Source: Leptasterias polaris
Lineage: Eukaryota > Echinodermata > Asteroidea > Forcipulatida > Asteriidae
Assembly (NCBI GenBank): GCA_037783415.1
Contig: JAZGTN010000027.1
Location: 4,922,001 to 4,986,000, forward strand
DNA length: 64,000 nt
Direction of reading: 5' to 3'
Part shown: positions 1 to 12,299 of the stretch, piece by piece
How positions within the stretch are numbered: position 1 is the first letter of the stretch
Layout of the letters: the number at the start of each line of letters is the position of its first letter
The notes under the pieces: generated by a model
What the model was told of the DNA's origin: nothing
Seen by the model: the letters and a program-made list of their open reading frames with translations, nothing else
Databases searched by the model: none
Program-made: the position numbers and the translations under genes

Positions 1-3000
1 TTGTTTTAAAAATTGACTGAAGGAGATGGTAATCATATCAGCCATGTGGTCATTGACACAGGAAAAAAATAGCATAAATAATAAACACACCTCAAAAATA
101 CACACATGAGTTCACTGGTAAAATTTGGTACCAAATTTGGTTACAAGAAAAGTTGAATGGAAAATCTGATTTTCCATCGGATGAAAATACTCTCCAAATT
201 GCACAAATGCAATTCTCGACTCTGCACGAATGCAAAACATTCAATATTTGTATTTATGTAACACTAACATCAAGGCAAATAATTGTAATTTGATCGGAGG
301 ATAAAACTATAAGAATAAACAAACCGCAGAGTTGCATCTGGCATCCACTCCGAGGGCACTTTGTACTGCTGTCTATAACCATAGAGAAAGGATAATGCAT
401 AGTGCGGTCTAGCATCCAATATTTTAAAAAGGTGGGAAAAAAAATACACAGGGAATAATACCAAAGTAGATGGTCATAGGTCATGGTTTGATTAATGAAT
501 GTCGCATGACCTACAATCCTCCAATCAAATGAGCGTGCTATAACGAATAATAACTTTGCCATACCAACACACCTACATTGGTATCCTTCATGCTTAACAG
601 ACGCCACATGGCATTCCCAATTATAAAGAAGTGACTGGACTTGGAATATGTATTAAAGATATATTATTACACAATTGGTTTTTGGAAAAGTTCATTTCAA
701 TGAACACCATTCAAAATAGCCAGCGAACTTTCACCAGATATAGTTCCAGTGAAAAGAAGAAGAGAAAACAGTTTATGTTATTGTCCAGAAATTGTATATC
801 TGGACTTCAATTGCAGCAATCTAAATTTTAGAAGCATTGGTCTTCAAATGCTACTCTCCCAACGTAGGCATTGTTTCAGACAGAATTGTTTCTCCGGAGG
901 ATTGGAATTGGTATGATCTTTTTAAGCAGTGAACTTTCAGATTGATAAGGCTATACATGCATGTGCAGAGCTGCCAAACGTTTGCAACTTGCAATCAGGG
1001 AGACATTGTACACCAATCAGAGAGATATTTAGAATCACGTTCAGAAAGGGGTTTCCATAATCAGGGAAATTTTCAAAATTTGTTATTCAGAACATGGAAA
1101 GATTCGTTTATTTTCAGTCAGGTAGCTCTGCAGGTACAGCGCATAGCATTACTAGCACCGTTGGACATGTGCAGTATATTTGGAGTAATTTAAAAGTCTG
1201 ATCTACAAAAAAGGAGTCAACTGACATCTACAGCCAAACTGCTATTACAGGTCATGTACAGATTCACTGTTACTGTAGGAATGCTGGAAAAGAATGTGCC
1301 ATGCTATAGATGCCAGATGTTACTGAAAAAAGGGAAGATATGTTTGTGTGCAAAGAGGTAGAATGTGCCTAGCTGTGCAAACCATCACTGTAATGTGAAA
1401 CTTGATGTTGGCGACTTTAAGGAGAACACTTTCCCAGCTGATTTTTCAGACTTGTATCAGACACAAGTTAAAGGAGGTATCTTAGCCTGCCTTCCCTGAA
1501 TAATTCCATACAAAAACATTCCATCTTTGTCACGTTCTAGAACTTGTGTAGGCGCATAAATATGGAGTCCTTCAACTGATAAGAGTTCAGACTCAGAGGG
1601 GCAACCAGACCCTTACCAGCTTTGTCTGCTATCTTTTCATTTCGTTGAAATTTTATATCCCATGTGTTAACAAGAATGACCCACCTCTCAAAAGTAAATG
1701 ATATTCAAACTGGGCAAAAAGTAGTGATTTTGATGGATCAAACTATTCTGTAAATGCAAGTTGAGACAGTAGCTTAAACTTGACTTTTGTTATGAATGGA
1801 TTATTATGACTCCAATGAAATTTTTGAGGCTCAAATTCTGAGAGGAAGGAATTGTTTTAGGTAAAACAGGCTTGGGAGTTTATCATGTCATACTTGAGTT
1901 GAAGGGCAGCAATCATTGGAAACCACAAGGAGCTTCAATTAGATTGTATCCATTTATTGATGGTGTCAGCAGCAAAGTTTTTTATCAGAGCACCAAGCAG
2001 AAAACATCTTGCAATAGCATTCACGCTCAAGTCAAAGCCTATAAATAACTTTGAGCTTGCAAAGCCTATAAATAACTATGAATTTGCAGCATGGGAATTA
2101 AAATTGCACTTTAAGTTTAATTTACTTCAGGCTTTCCCTTCGCTGACTCTTAACTACTGACTTGACTGGGAAACTCAAGGTCAGTGCATAGACTCTAAAG
2201 CTACAACTAATCCATTCAATGAACAATTGTGGCAGTTAATTCTTTTAGGTTACTTCCATCACAAAGGTTAATGTGTAAAACCAGAAAATCTAGTTCAGCC
2301 AATCGAAAATTGAGGCGAGGCCTCCCGAACCACAATTACCAACTTGTAATGTAGGAATATGTTTGAACCAAATCTGGGCTAATAAGAGCGGGTCCACAGG
2401 CCTGTTTTTATGAGTTAGTGTTGGTGAATTTATACACCACCCCAGGGAAACCTGACAATGTGGGCTAGGTATGACCTCACATAGGAGTTATGTTTGCAGA
2501 CCTACACAAAGCCACTGCCATGGAGCAACAAATGGCTAGACAAAGAGCCCATTTTAGGTTCTACATGAAGGTGCATCTTCTATTCAGAAAGGCGACCTTC
2601 ACAAGCAAGGCAAATATACTCAACAGTTTGGGTTTGCTTGACACCCCTTTTCACACTTTTGTCAAACAGCAGAGCCTTGCATAAATTTTATGCACTGTGT
2701 CCCACAGACTTTATGTATACAGTGCAAGTAAAAATAACAAACATTTCTACTGAAACTTTTTTTTTACAGCTGTAAATCTGCCATTTACTGTTTTCCATCG
2801 TTCTGTTCGCTGGCACATGTATCCTTAAGGTACATGTACCTTTACCACAAAGGCCTCTTTCTTCTTTCATAAGCCATGGTAATATTTCATTGGAACAAGA
2901 AAATTTGTGGATAATATTCAAGGCCGGGCATTAATGACACAATAGAACACGTTTTCCACCATTGAAGGTATCCTTGGAAGTAAGTTTTGACAGGAATGTT

Positions 3001-3096
3001 TTTGACATGTTTTCTCCATGGGTAGCGGTGGCTCACAGTCCTTCTGATATGGCCTTTCTATTAAGGGGCCATTCAGAACAATCAATGTTTCAACAT
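1..3096. other. non-coding stretch, nothing recognised
   Basis: I see no supported gene, RNA gene or complete transposon here. Open frames are all under 120 codons and have no domain-like composition. A minus-strand stretch near 1480-1620 reads as a plausible peptide for about 50 codons but is bounded by stops and has no convincing splice sites. The stretch lies downstream of exon 2 of the minus-strand NIDO gene, so it is probably intron or intergenic DNA. Confidence 0.5.
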
Positions 3097-3097
3097 T

Positions 3098-3530
3098 TTA
3101 ATAATAATAATAATAATAACAGGCATTTATACTGCGCTTTTCCAAAACATGATCAAAGCGCATAACAAAAGAAAAGGATAAATTAAAACAAGCTAGAACA
3201 AAACTTAATCTACTATTTAGGAAAGAGATAAGTTTTAAGTTTACTCTTAAATGTAACAACACAAGAAGAATCACGGACACTAATTGGGAGACTGTTCCAA
3301 AGTTCAGCAGCAGAGTGTGAGAAGGCGTGTTTGCCATAAGATAATCTGGACTTGTGAGTGTTAAGCCGAGTTCTATCAGAAGAAGAGCGGAGTCCTTGAC
3401 GGTTGGCAAAGATGAAACATATCAGAGAGATAAGGTGGAGCAATGTCCTTCAAACATTTAAAAACATATAGAAGAGTTTTGAACCCATTGATATCCTACT
3501 TCATATACCCTATACACTGAAGAACAAAGT
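3098..3530 (-). mobile_element. 3' end of a CR1/L2-like LINE retrotransposon (decayed)
   Basis: Reading the minus strand gives the usual C-terminal tail of a non-LTR retrotransposon reverse-transcriptase ORF. A KCLKDIAPPYLSD-type segment comes first, then after a frame change a segment with YGKHAFSHSAAELWNSLP, ending in FKSKLKTYLF just before a stop. The order 'APPYL ... R-YG-AFS-AA-LWNSLP ... FK--LKT-LF' is typical of CR1/L2/jockey-type LINEs. A short 3' UTR follows and ends in an ATT-rich microsatellite tail (about 3101-3119), as expected for L2/CR1 tails. Everything 5' of the tail is absent, so this is a dead, 5'-truncated copy. The frame change confirms decay. Clade assignment is inference. 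Confidence 0.8.
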
Positions 3531-4460
3531 AATTCCTCAAATGAAGCAGATAATTGAAATCAATAATCTCCCAGCTCAGGAGTTTTCAATGGCTTTTCCT
3601 TGCTACCAGCATGCAGCTTTGTAGTTGAGGTAAGGTTCGCAATCTCGCATCAGAAACACAGGTCGGCTATCGGAACATAGAGCAAGGCTAGGGATAGCAC
3701 AGACATGACAGACGATCTGAAAGAGACCCCTTGGAGTTTTTCCCCCTCTTCTATCTTTGTTGTAAACTGATTTTTGATTTTCAGGTATTTCTTTTGACCC
3801 ATGCACCCACAGAAATGTTTAAACATTGATGATTCTGAATGAAACATTATTAAGTTAACAAGTTAAACATTTAATTGTATCGAATTACCAACACAGATGA
3901 ATTTTCAGGCCCTAATAAGTATTAGGGTCACCGCTCCTGAGATATATCCTTCCTACTGGAATACAGTCAAACACGAAGAATTATCATTCTCAAGACTCTA
4001 TACTTCACAGTTGTTTATTCTGATCACCGTAATCAACATAACCCATTTATTTTGACTGTCGCAATCAAAATAAGCCAGATATGAATCACAGGAATGATAT
4101 TTGGCCCTTGGAAAAGAGTAGCAACATTTATTTATTACTAGAGCTGTTCATAGACTTTTCAGGCTATTTAAAAACAATTTTGCTAATTTTTCTGAGGACC
4201 CCCAAAATCAAAAGAATATTATGTCTGGATCCTGCACACAATGTCTGACAGAACATGAACCGTTTTTTGTTATTTTCCTGAAAAACGTGATCACATAGTT
4301 TGATGAACTTTTCACAGACCTGGATTTTCGATCCATGGTTGTCTGATATTACAAAAAATATGCAACGAGAGGGAAGGAAATGAATCTTATTAATCTGGTT
4401 TAAACCAAAAGATACTTCAAGGTCAGAGAATCCATTAATGTATTGCAAATGTTTCTGAAT
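3531..4460. other. non-coding stretch
   Basis: No gene or complete repeat is supported. The 4160-4460 part has phrases resembling the interior of the TTAA-flanked MITEs elsewhere in the window, but its ends cannot be defined. Confidence 0.4.
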
Positions 4461-4679
4461 CATTTCAGATAAATTGGGATCTCATGTTGGCACAAGCCTG
4501 GTCCAAGGCAACTGCAAAGCACCCCCCCCCCCCCCCCCCCCCCCCGCAGTGAGCTTGTTTGAAGGGAATTGTTTCTCAAAATTGTCTTTATTATTAACAG
4601 CTGCAGTGCTTCTTACAAGGTAAGTTTTAACGGTCATTAGTTTTTTGGAGTAATTACCAAAGGGATACCTTCCCTTTAA
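4461..4679 (+). mobile_element. fragment of a TTAA-type MITE interrupted by poly-C
   Basis: The right portion (about 4555-4679) matches the right half of the complete MITEs listed elsewhere: a poly-purine phrase, 'ttattaacagctgcagtgc', 'aaggtaagtttt', then 'agtaattaccaaagg' and a terminus running into 'ccctttaa'. The left half is missing or degraded. A run of about 24 C lies at 4522-4545. Confidence 0.6.
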
Positions 4680-4783
4680 GCAAATTGTTTTACTTCAGAC
4701 ATTGATGGTAAACAACACGTTGGCCAGCAGAGACACATCTGCAACAAATATGTTAGTGAACTCAAACCCACATTACTAATTAC

Positions 4784-4914
4784 CTTGTGTCGTAATCAGC
4801 ACCAAATGGGGCTATTGTTTTAACATGGCTGTTTTTCAGTGACGTGCCAAACAAGTACGGTGGCTGACCGAATTCATCTACTGCACTAAACGTCAGTACA
4901 CCATCTGTGTTCAC
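4784..4914 (-). CDS. nidogen-like (NIDO domain) secreted protein, exon 2
   Basis: On the minus strand the exon follows an acceptor 'ctgcag' (4920-4915) and ends at a donor 'gtaatt' (from 4783). It reads VNTDGVLTFSAVDEFG, then a stretch ending TIAPFGADYDTR. This is the core of a NIDO domain, the extracellular module of nidogen, SNED1, mucin-4 and tectorin, whose pattern is 'vNtnGvisF ... iAPFwaDvDtr'. It starts in phase 0, exactly matching the phase-0 end of exon 1 at 24677, so the spliced protein reads STVF|VNTDGVLTF without a break. The exon is 131 nt and ends in phase 2; the next exon was not found and is probably left of the window. The protein should be extracellular. The assignment to NIDO rests on motif recognition; which NIDO family member it is cannot be told. 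Confidence 0.85.
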
Positions 4915-5258
4915 CTGCAGCCAAATGAAAAACAAAAAATTCGACATTAGTTCATGATGAGAAACAGAATTTTAAGTATTGGTGAAAATTCTAGGCTTCT
5001 CAAAGTACCTTTAACTATTTCCAGAGTCAAATACACTTCACAATCAAGATCAGTTGTGTGAGCCTAAAATTACTTGGATGCAATGAAGGCCATGGGCTCT
5101 GTTGCCTTGGTCTTGGTGCCCCATCACAAGTTTTTCATAGCAAGTACATGTGGTGTAACTGGAAATTTTCATTCGGGGGCAAGCGGAGACAAAGACACAA
5201 TTTTAGGGGGCGGTTGCTGTATCAAACCAGTCATTTGAGCATGTTTTTGATCTCATTT

Positions 5259-5328
5259 GGGGGAGGGGAGGGGGAGGGGAGGGGGAGGGGGAGGGGAGGG
5301 GGAGGGGAGGGGGCGGCCCCCCCCCCCT
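5259..5328. repeat. G-rich low-complexity tract (GGGGA/GGGGGA)n
   Basis: About 60 bases of alternating G4/G5 runs separated by single A, ending in a short C run. On the plus strand this has many four-G runs at short spacing, the pattern expected of G-quadruplex-forming DNA. It lies on the non-template strand relative to the minus-strand gene's intron. Confidence 0.85.
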
Positions 5329-6177
5329 CAACTGTTTACCCACTGGAAGTACTCTTTGAGAAATTAAAATGACCTTGCACTCCAAATGATGAAATTCCAG
5401 GCCTGTTTGTGCACTCCATCAATAATGATGTGTACTCCATCCATAATGATGTGTACTTTTATTGAAAATCATTTGACCTACTAAAGTGCAAGTTTGAACT
5501 CAGTCCACTATCCTTAAGAGAGTTGAACCCAAATCTTGGGTTTGAAGACATCCTACTGTAAATTATATCACTCAGTAGATTGTACAACACCGCCTTCTTA
5601 AAGTGTGTCAATGAAATGGGAAGTGACATCATACATTCCTCCAGGCAAGATGGGATGCCTCAATGAAGTGACAATGACAGATAAAAAAAACTTGATCCTC
5701 CTGTCTGTCTGACCATGGACTGCAATAATAACTGGACCATCAGAGACACCTGCAGCATCACAACTACAAACTGACAACTTATTAGCCCTTTATACCGAGG
5801 CATTCAGCTTTAATGATCTCCAATTTACTCTGGTAATCGGTCTTCAATATGAGTCAAGTCAGTGTTATAATATAAGTCCACGTAAAGTTATCCACACATC
5901 AGGCCCAAACAACAGGATGACATGTGTGAACCGATGGTATAGGGCCTGCCTACCTACCATCATTCATTTTTAATCAAGTCCAAAAGTCAATTTTGACATG
6001 TACCCTGTGTTTTCCAAAGTGACTGGATATTGAGAATACAAGTATCTGGGTCATACATCGGTTTCACTATTTAAGTATTTTAAAATGAACGTTTGCATGC
6101 AAGATACTTTCTTCTGTATTGGGGCATTTCAAGGGGCACCAACGCAATGACCAGGGACATGAAGGCAATATACCCAT

Positions 6178-6548
6178 CAGGGCTCGAATTTGGGGAGAAA
6201 ATCCACAAGACTACAGGGCTTGTAGCTCAAAATCTTTACTGGACCAGGCATTTTTTTACAAGACCAGATTCAAAATGTGAAAATAAAACATTGCTGACAC
6301 AGTTTAACATGCATTTGACTGCTTTTATATGAACCCAAACTGAGACAAGTAAGAGAAGAGTATACTTGATCACTCATAGAATTGAAAGATAATTTATCAG
6401 ACCCAAAGTCAACACATAATTTGTTTCTGTTATTCAATTGAAAAACACAAGTCCCAAGACCATCGGACTTGTTAGGTCATAAGTTTACTGGCCCAACACT
6501 AAAATTACTGGCCTGGGGCCTGTGGTCCAGTGTTAAATTCGAGCCCTG
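6178..6548. mobile_element. MITE with 'CAGGGCTCGAATTT' terminal inverted repeats
   Basis: The left end starts CAGGGCTCGAATTT and the right end is its inverse, AAATTCGAGCCCTG. Both are flanked by the same five bases, CCCAT (6173-6177 and 6549-6553), a candidate target site duplication. Internal sequence near both ends shares 'ctggcc/ggacca' phrases in opposite orientation. It has no ORF and is about 371 bp. Superfamily is uncertain. Confidence 0.75.
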
Positions 6549-6605
6549 CCCATAGAGGTATATTTTACCTCCATCAATGGAGATACATAGGCCTATACCT
6601 CTATG

Positions 6606-6716
6606 GCTATGTAGGTTTATTTTACCACCATGGTTAACCCATGGAGGTATATTTTATCACCAGGATTAACCCATGGAGGTATATTTTACCACCAGGATTA
6701 ACCCATGGAGGTATAT
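6606..6716. repeat. 32 bp tandem repeat, about 3 copies
   Basis: The unit beginning 'cccatggaggtatatttt' recurs at 6638, 6670 and 6702, an exact 32 bp period. A degenerate relative lies just upstream from 6549. The array starts immediately beside the MITE's right end. Confidence 0.85.
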
Positions 6717-7870
6717 GAGTTCACCTCCAATTCATGGTTTACCTAATCTCCCTCCCAACATACCCAAGAATATTCAATCTACTGTTTGTGAACATTTTAG
6801 AGGCAGAGCACAATAATGTACAGGTACATGTAGACTAAATTCTCAAAATAATTAGTGTATTCTATGATTGATAGGTTTCCCACTTGCCGGAAAATTTGGG
6901 ACAATCCAATACAACATCTTCCTCTAGAGAAAGCAAGAAACTGAGTTGATACCTTCTCTATGGTTGATAATACGAAAACTTGAACCTTACAAAGGATCAA
7001 ATTATTGGTAGAGTAAAGCTAAGAAATCAGGCCCTGCAGTGCTATCATTTCCTTAAAGTGGTCTCCAGCTGCACCTGCCAGCAGTTCATGATTGGGCACC
7101 ATTAAAACAGGAACATGGTTGTCTGTAATTGGGGAATGGAACACCTCCATGCATAGACCTACATGTACAACCCAGCATGCATGTGTAAATAAAGAGTATA
7201 GGCTCCCCTAATCCAGAATGTAACCTTATATTATATTGCCATAAATCTTGCGTCAATATTGACAGAATTCAACCACAGAGGTTTAGATCCAGTTATAACT
7301 GGAGAATGTGTTGACCTCCTGTAGTTAGCCAATAATATTGTATGCATGCAGTGAAATGGAAGGAAGGTTACTGCAGTACAATCTAAAAATGAAACTGTAC
7401 ACTCTTTGTAACACAGACAAGAAAGGAAACAGACATTGGCAGTTGAAATGAAAAGTTTTGTAAATGGGTAAACACAATCATTGGAGCAAACCTGATAAAC
7501 ATTGATAAACATTTAGAAAGTGATTTTTCTTTCCGCTTTTCGGCTAAATGTAACCCACTTTACAAGGGACTCACATTTTGTTTCCCACTTCAATATATCC
7601 CAACGGACATTACTCCTATGACCTGCCTAAGTGTCTAGCCTGACTGGGTGTATAATACTTATCTGTCTGTCATGGAGCAAAGAGCATAGACTTATGCCCA
7701 ACCCCAGAGGGTGACACGGCTTTCTTTTACCACTGCTCAATCCTATCTTCAGATTGGAGTGTGCCTTACACAGGAGGAGGCAGTCAGGCTACTTTGGTTC
7801 ATATCAGTCACTTCAATTCTGAGCCAGGTCATTGAGTGGGGGACTTTGAATGGAGCTAATGGAAATAGTA

Positions 7871-8207
7871 CAGCGGATAAGCTCCCATATTATGAAAATT
7901 GTGCACTTTTTGAGAAAAGCATGAAACTTCTAGCATAGTTAGTTTTGATCATAAGGTTCATTTTCAGATGTGGAGGGAAGTCAGATTTGACCTCTGAGGA
8001 CCGTGGGAGGTCAAATCCAAAATGGCTGCCAGTCTGCATTGTCTAATGTACAAACACGCCTAATTTTTGAATCAAACAGTGTAGAAAAACGTTTCAGGTG
8101 TCATTTTCAACTAAATTGGGGGTGCCAATTCATTTGATGAGACTTTTGAGACCGCCAGAACTCAAGGAAATGCATGAAGGTCAAGGTCAAGGTCAAAATT
8201 GACCTCA
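7871..8207 (+). repeat. left long terminal inverted repeat
   Basis: Matches the reverse complement of 11975-12299 with scattered substitutions and one gap of about 10 bases near the outer end. The match fades inward near 8207. Confidence 0.8.
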
Positions 8208-8469
8208 AAATAGCAAATTTTGAATGTTTACAACATGTTTTACCATTTATTTTTCGTGTGTTCTTCCCTATAATATTCTCAAATTGCTCAAGGAGTGGTT
8301 CCCCCGCATAGTCCCCCATCTTAATCCATTTTCAGTCAGTTTATTTCACTTATTGGCACCAGACCCTTCTTTGTCTTGTAACTGACCGTATGCATAATGG
8401 TCAGTGGGCAGCTAGGCAGTATTTGGCAAACACCTCAATTCAAGTCTGGAAAACTGCGCTATAGGGTGG

Positions 8470-11467
8470 AAGAGTGTGCTCACCAAAGTTGCGTCTTGAA
8501 CTGTTTACAACAGGAGCTGTGGACAACATCGACCACAATCCTAGCTCTGCAACTGCAAAAGATTCCTTCCACGGCATCGGAATCTCACTTATGCAGCATC
8601 CGTCACACACACATGGTGGAACTGAACGTAGTGCACCGGTGATTAGTCAAGCTAGCTCTTCCACCAAGCCAGTGACACCTCTGCCATCGGCCTACACAAT
8701 TGTGCCACCAACTGCCCTCAAGAAAAAATTACTTTAGTGTGCCGGCTGTACAAGGTCCCGTGAGACCTTCCAACCTCCTGGCTGCTGTGTCTGCTGAGTT
8801 TGCGTGGCTCAGCAAAGTCAAGACGGCTGTTGACAAGTCTACCATGGATGGCTGGATATCGTGGCCTGCCTACCATGCTGACACACACCAAGCTGTCATC
8901 ACACCTGCAGCACTCAACGCACTATTGCCTCTATTTTTGACAATACACACTCCATGGCAATGATACGGCACTCCATGAACATCGTCAATGCAGCAGTTCA
9001 GCACTTGAACCCAGGTCAAATTCCTGTCGTTGCCGCTGACCAACCCCTTTAAGCTCTTGCAAAGGAAGTTCGGTGGACCTGGCCAGACACTCACGGAGAG
9101 GATCGCTTTTGGATCATGTTTGGTGGTCCACACATCGAGATGGCCACGTTACAGTTGTTGGGAGACCGGTTGGAAGACAGTGCCTGTACGAACGCCCTGG
9201 TACAGGCCGACATTGCAAGTTCCGGAACAGCCAATTCCTTCATACTTGCCAGCCATGGCACCAAGACCCGCCACGCCTACCAGGTCATAGCTGCAAGCCC
9301 CTTTACACTCCTCCAACAAGCTTACATTGAGGACTGCACATCCGATGATACTTATATGCCTTTCAACCAGATAGTACGCCTTTTGAGGAGTGGTGCGTAC
9401 GGCGAGCAAATGCTTGTGTCCACTTTGGTTACTGGCTTTAGACCATAGCATTTGAGCTTCTCTTGCTGCGGTACATCAGGTCTCTTCATAAAGGTAACTT
9501 CAAGCTGTACGTGAAATCGCCGACACAGATAAAGCCCTGGATGTTTGCCCTAGATCACACGCACTACTCCAAATGGCTTCCGTACACATCCGTGACATGA
9601 CGACCCTCGCTGTAAAACACCCAGATGTCCTAGCAGAATTCATTTCTGGAAATGTTGTGGTGCACAAAACCAGCAACATATTCTCTGCCATGGCAATTGA
9701 ACAGTGCCATGAGCAGAACAGTGCCATGAGCAGAACAATGCAATGGTGAAAGGTCCTATAGGGGGGGTGGGGGCTAATGGACTGACTAGCAATCCAGGAG
9801 CACTGTGACGCTGGCTGTTAGCAGGGCCAGCAAATTGCCAGGATCACTACAGAGTTTGAGGAACAGGCCATAAAGCAAGATATTAGGGTGCTGCTGACAC
9901 TGGACACCATCACCATGACCAGCAACCTGGAGTGCAAGCAGCATTTCTGAGGGGTGTTAAGGCACTTGTGTACAACACCTGTCACACAAACACTTCCAAA
10001 GAACAAGTTGCCACTTTTCAGTAGCTCACCGGCCAAGGTAATGTCAAAACAGAAGGCACAGCTCGCAGCACTTTAGAGTGACTGTGGTTTCTTTTTGAGG
10101 CTGTAAATCTCGTGTCAGACACAGGATGGAGACATGGACAATTTCTTCTCCCTTGAAAACCAGGCAGCTCTGTCAACTGGAGGGAAAATGCAGATTGGAG
10201 TTAAAGCATATCTACTTCACTGCCTGGAATAAATTCTGCTCGAAAACAATAGTGCACCTGTGGCATGGCCGATGCAATAATTCTTGATGGTGCAGCTGTG
10301 GTTCAAATGCTTAATCCTGGAACATCAAGAACATTTCAAGAGTACATGTATATGGAGAAAGAGTGTTTGCCCCATACATCTTTGCTCAACTCGAGAAAAG
10401 CATCCGCATCGACCTTGTCTTGGATGTATACTTACCTGCTAGCCTGAAAGCTCCAACAAGACAGAATAGGGGAAAGGACACCAGGAAAAAGGTGGTTCCT
10501 TCTACTGTGCTGCCAAAAAACTGGAAGGACTTTCTTCGAGTCAATGAGAACAAAACCGAATTGTTTGTTTTCCTGTCACGCAAAGCTGTTCATCTTCAAC
10601 TACCACAGGGCAAGGAACTGTATGCAACAGATGGAAGTGGAATACTCTGATCTCCTGCTGAGTCACACTCTGCCTGCCTTGCCCCAAAGCTCACTAGTGG
10701 AGGCTGACACTCGTCTACTAGCTTCTGCATGTGGCAGACGCTGTGCAAAAAGGGTGTAAAAAGGTAGCCATACGTGATGTGTTTGTACTGGCTGTGGCTA
10801 TTTAAGCAAGACAGCTCCTGATGAGGTGTGGATCGCCTTTGGTGTTGGATCAAGCTTTTGGTACATAGCTGTTCACGAAATGGCTGCCACAATGAATCCG
10901 ACACAGTGTCTAACTCTCCCAGTCTTTCATGCGTTCACCGGGTGTGATACTGTATCTGCATTCGCTGACAGTGGAAAGAAGACTGCCTGGGAAACTTGGA
11001 AGTCTTTCCCAGAGGTAAATGATGCTTTCAGTGAGCTCCTACATGTATGCATGCCAAGTGAGGTCAGTGAAGGATCAATGTTACTGCTAGAACGATTTGT
11101 GGTGCTGATGTACGACCAAACCAGTGAGAGCATGGAAGTGAATGATGCCAGGAAACAGCTCTTCACACAGAAGTCTAGAACCCTGGATAACATTCCTCCA
11201 GCCCAGGCAGCACTCAAGCAGCACATCAAGCGCACTTGCTACCAGGCCAACTGTTGGAACCAGGCATTGACCAAGGATCCAGAGATAACAGAGCCATCTG
11301 ACTGGGGTTGGACAAACAAAACAACTGGCCGGAAGCCTCTTTGGACCACTCTACCTGAGGCATCAAAATCGTGCCCTGACTTGATCCACTGTCGCTGCAA
11401 GAAAGGGCGCACTGGACGTTGCAGATGTGGTAAAACTGCACTGTGCTCTTGTTCTGGAGACTGTTAG
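8470..11467 (+). pseudogene. decayed transposon ORF: HAFTGCDT family, XPG/PIN-like nuclease features, Cys-rich C-terminus
   Basis: Fragments in order: LFTTGAVDNIDHNPSS (about 8490); a frame change then a stretch with HADTHQAVITPAALNALLP (8870); WPDTHG and MFGGPHIEMATLQLLGDRLE (9116); FALDHTHYSKWLP and EQCHEQNSAM (9540-9740); VGANGLTSNPGAL (9770); YLPASLKAPTRQN and NWKDFLR with NKTELFVFLS (10360-10600, another frame); VEADTRLL (10694); then an open 213-codon frame (10826-11467) with WIAFGVGSSFWYIAVHEMAA, HAFTGCDTVSAFA and KKTAWETW. The end is cysteine-rich, CRCKKGRTGRCRCGKTALC, CXC-like. VEADTRLL and GCDT fit acidic metal-binding positions of the FEN1/XPG PIN-like fold; the expected 'TD' after 'IRDV' is lost. 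Multiple stops and frame shifts make it a pseudogene. The N-terminus is missing. The nuclease reading is inference; membership of the repeat family is firm. Confidence 0.85.
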
Positions 11468-11574
11468 ATTTTGATCGTTACCATTAGGATATTCATAAGT
11501 TGTGGACAGTGCTAAATTAATGTGGACATCTATAGTGGTAATGAAGAGATTTGGAATAGCTTTTTGGGTCTTCT

Positions 11575-11864
11575 GGGCACAATTTGATAGAGCTGCTTAC
11601 AGGTAAGCACATTTTTGTGCTAACTGTAGTAGACAAATTTGCTTAAGCATAAGCACATTTCACAGGTTAGCAAGAAAATAGGGCGGCCACCTTGTGCGTT
11701 TACAATAGGTTTGCATTGGTATGTCATTAATTTTCGTGCAGTAAGCACCGTAAGGTTAGCATACCTTTTCGTGTGCTTAGTTACGGTTAGTAGTAGCGCT
11801 ATGAAGTAGAAACTCATACGTAAGCACCAAATTGGTCGTTAAGCAGCTCTATGAAATTGGGCCC
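11575..11864. mobile_element. MITE with 'GGGCCCAATTTCATAGAGC' inverted ends, nested in the long-TIR element
   Basis: The left end reads 'gggcacaatttgatagagct' and the right end 'agctctatgaaattgggccc', an imperfect inverted pair. The interior is rich in 'taagcac/gtgctta' phrases. Relatives lie at 61761-61940 and 61311-61490, and a solo end at about 34418-34442. It has no ORF. It sits between the ORF stop and the right TIR of the larger element, so it is probably a later insertion. Confidence 0.75.
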
Positions 11865-11974
11865 TGGATAGTTAGAGTGGTGGTAATATTTAACATGGGT
11901 CTTCTCTATTTATTTTTAATTATTACTCAAAGTGTCAAAATAGAGCCAAAGTTTAAAAAAAAATTACTTTTTGG

Positions 11975-12299
11975 GCCTAATTTGACGTTAACCTTGACCT
12001 AAATACATATTTTTTGAGTTTTGGCGATTTCAAAAGTATTACCAAATGATTTGGCATCCCCAATTTAGTTAAAAATGACACCTGAAACGTTTTTCTACAC
12101 TATTTGGTTCGAAAGTTAAGCTTGTTTGTACATCAGACAATGCGGACTGGCGGCCATTTTGGATTTGACCTCTCAGGGTCATCTGAGGTCAAATCTGACT
12201 TCCCTCCACATCTGAAAATAAATCTTATGGTGAAAACTAACTATGCTAGAAGTTTCATGCTTTTCTCAAAAAGTGCACAATTTTCTTGCTTAGCCGCTG
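11975..12299 (-). repeat. right long terminal inverted repeat
   Basis: Inverse of 7871-8207. It includes the inverse of 'gtagaaaaacgtttcaggtg' (about 12084-12103) and of 'tgtgcactttttgagaaaag' (about 12262-12281). Confidence 0.8.

Larger units (their letters stand above)
7871..12299 (+). mobile_element. 4.4 kb DNA transposon with long TIRs and a decayed HAFTGCDT-family ORF (Academ-like?)
   Basis: The segment is bounded by two inverted copies of about 330 bp each (7871-8207 and 11975-12299). They share long exact phrases such as 'tgtgcactttttgagaaaag', 'gtggagggaagtcagatttg' and 'gtagaaaaacgtttcaggtg'. Between them lies one decayed plus-strand coding region (8470-11467). Long TIRs around one large ORF indicate a class II element. 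The ORF family is widespread in marine invertebrates and fish. XPG-like nuclease domains are known in Academ transposons, so Academ is my best guess, unproven. The outer target duplication is not clear. A MITE has inserted into the region between ORF and right TIR. The copy is dead (several stops and frameshifts). Confidence 0.75.

Noticed and set aside
1480..1640. A minus-strand frame of about 50 codons with YAPTQVLERDKDGMFLYGII, reminiscent of Tudor-like domains
   Set aside because: Too short, closed by stops on the downstream side, no clear splice sites, and the similarity is only an impression.
5058..5372. Gly-rich 104-codon frame
   Set aside because: The Gly run is just translation of the G-rich tract.
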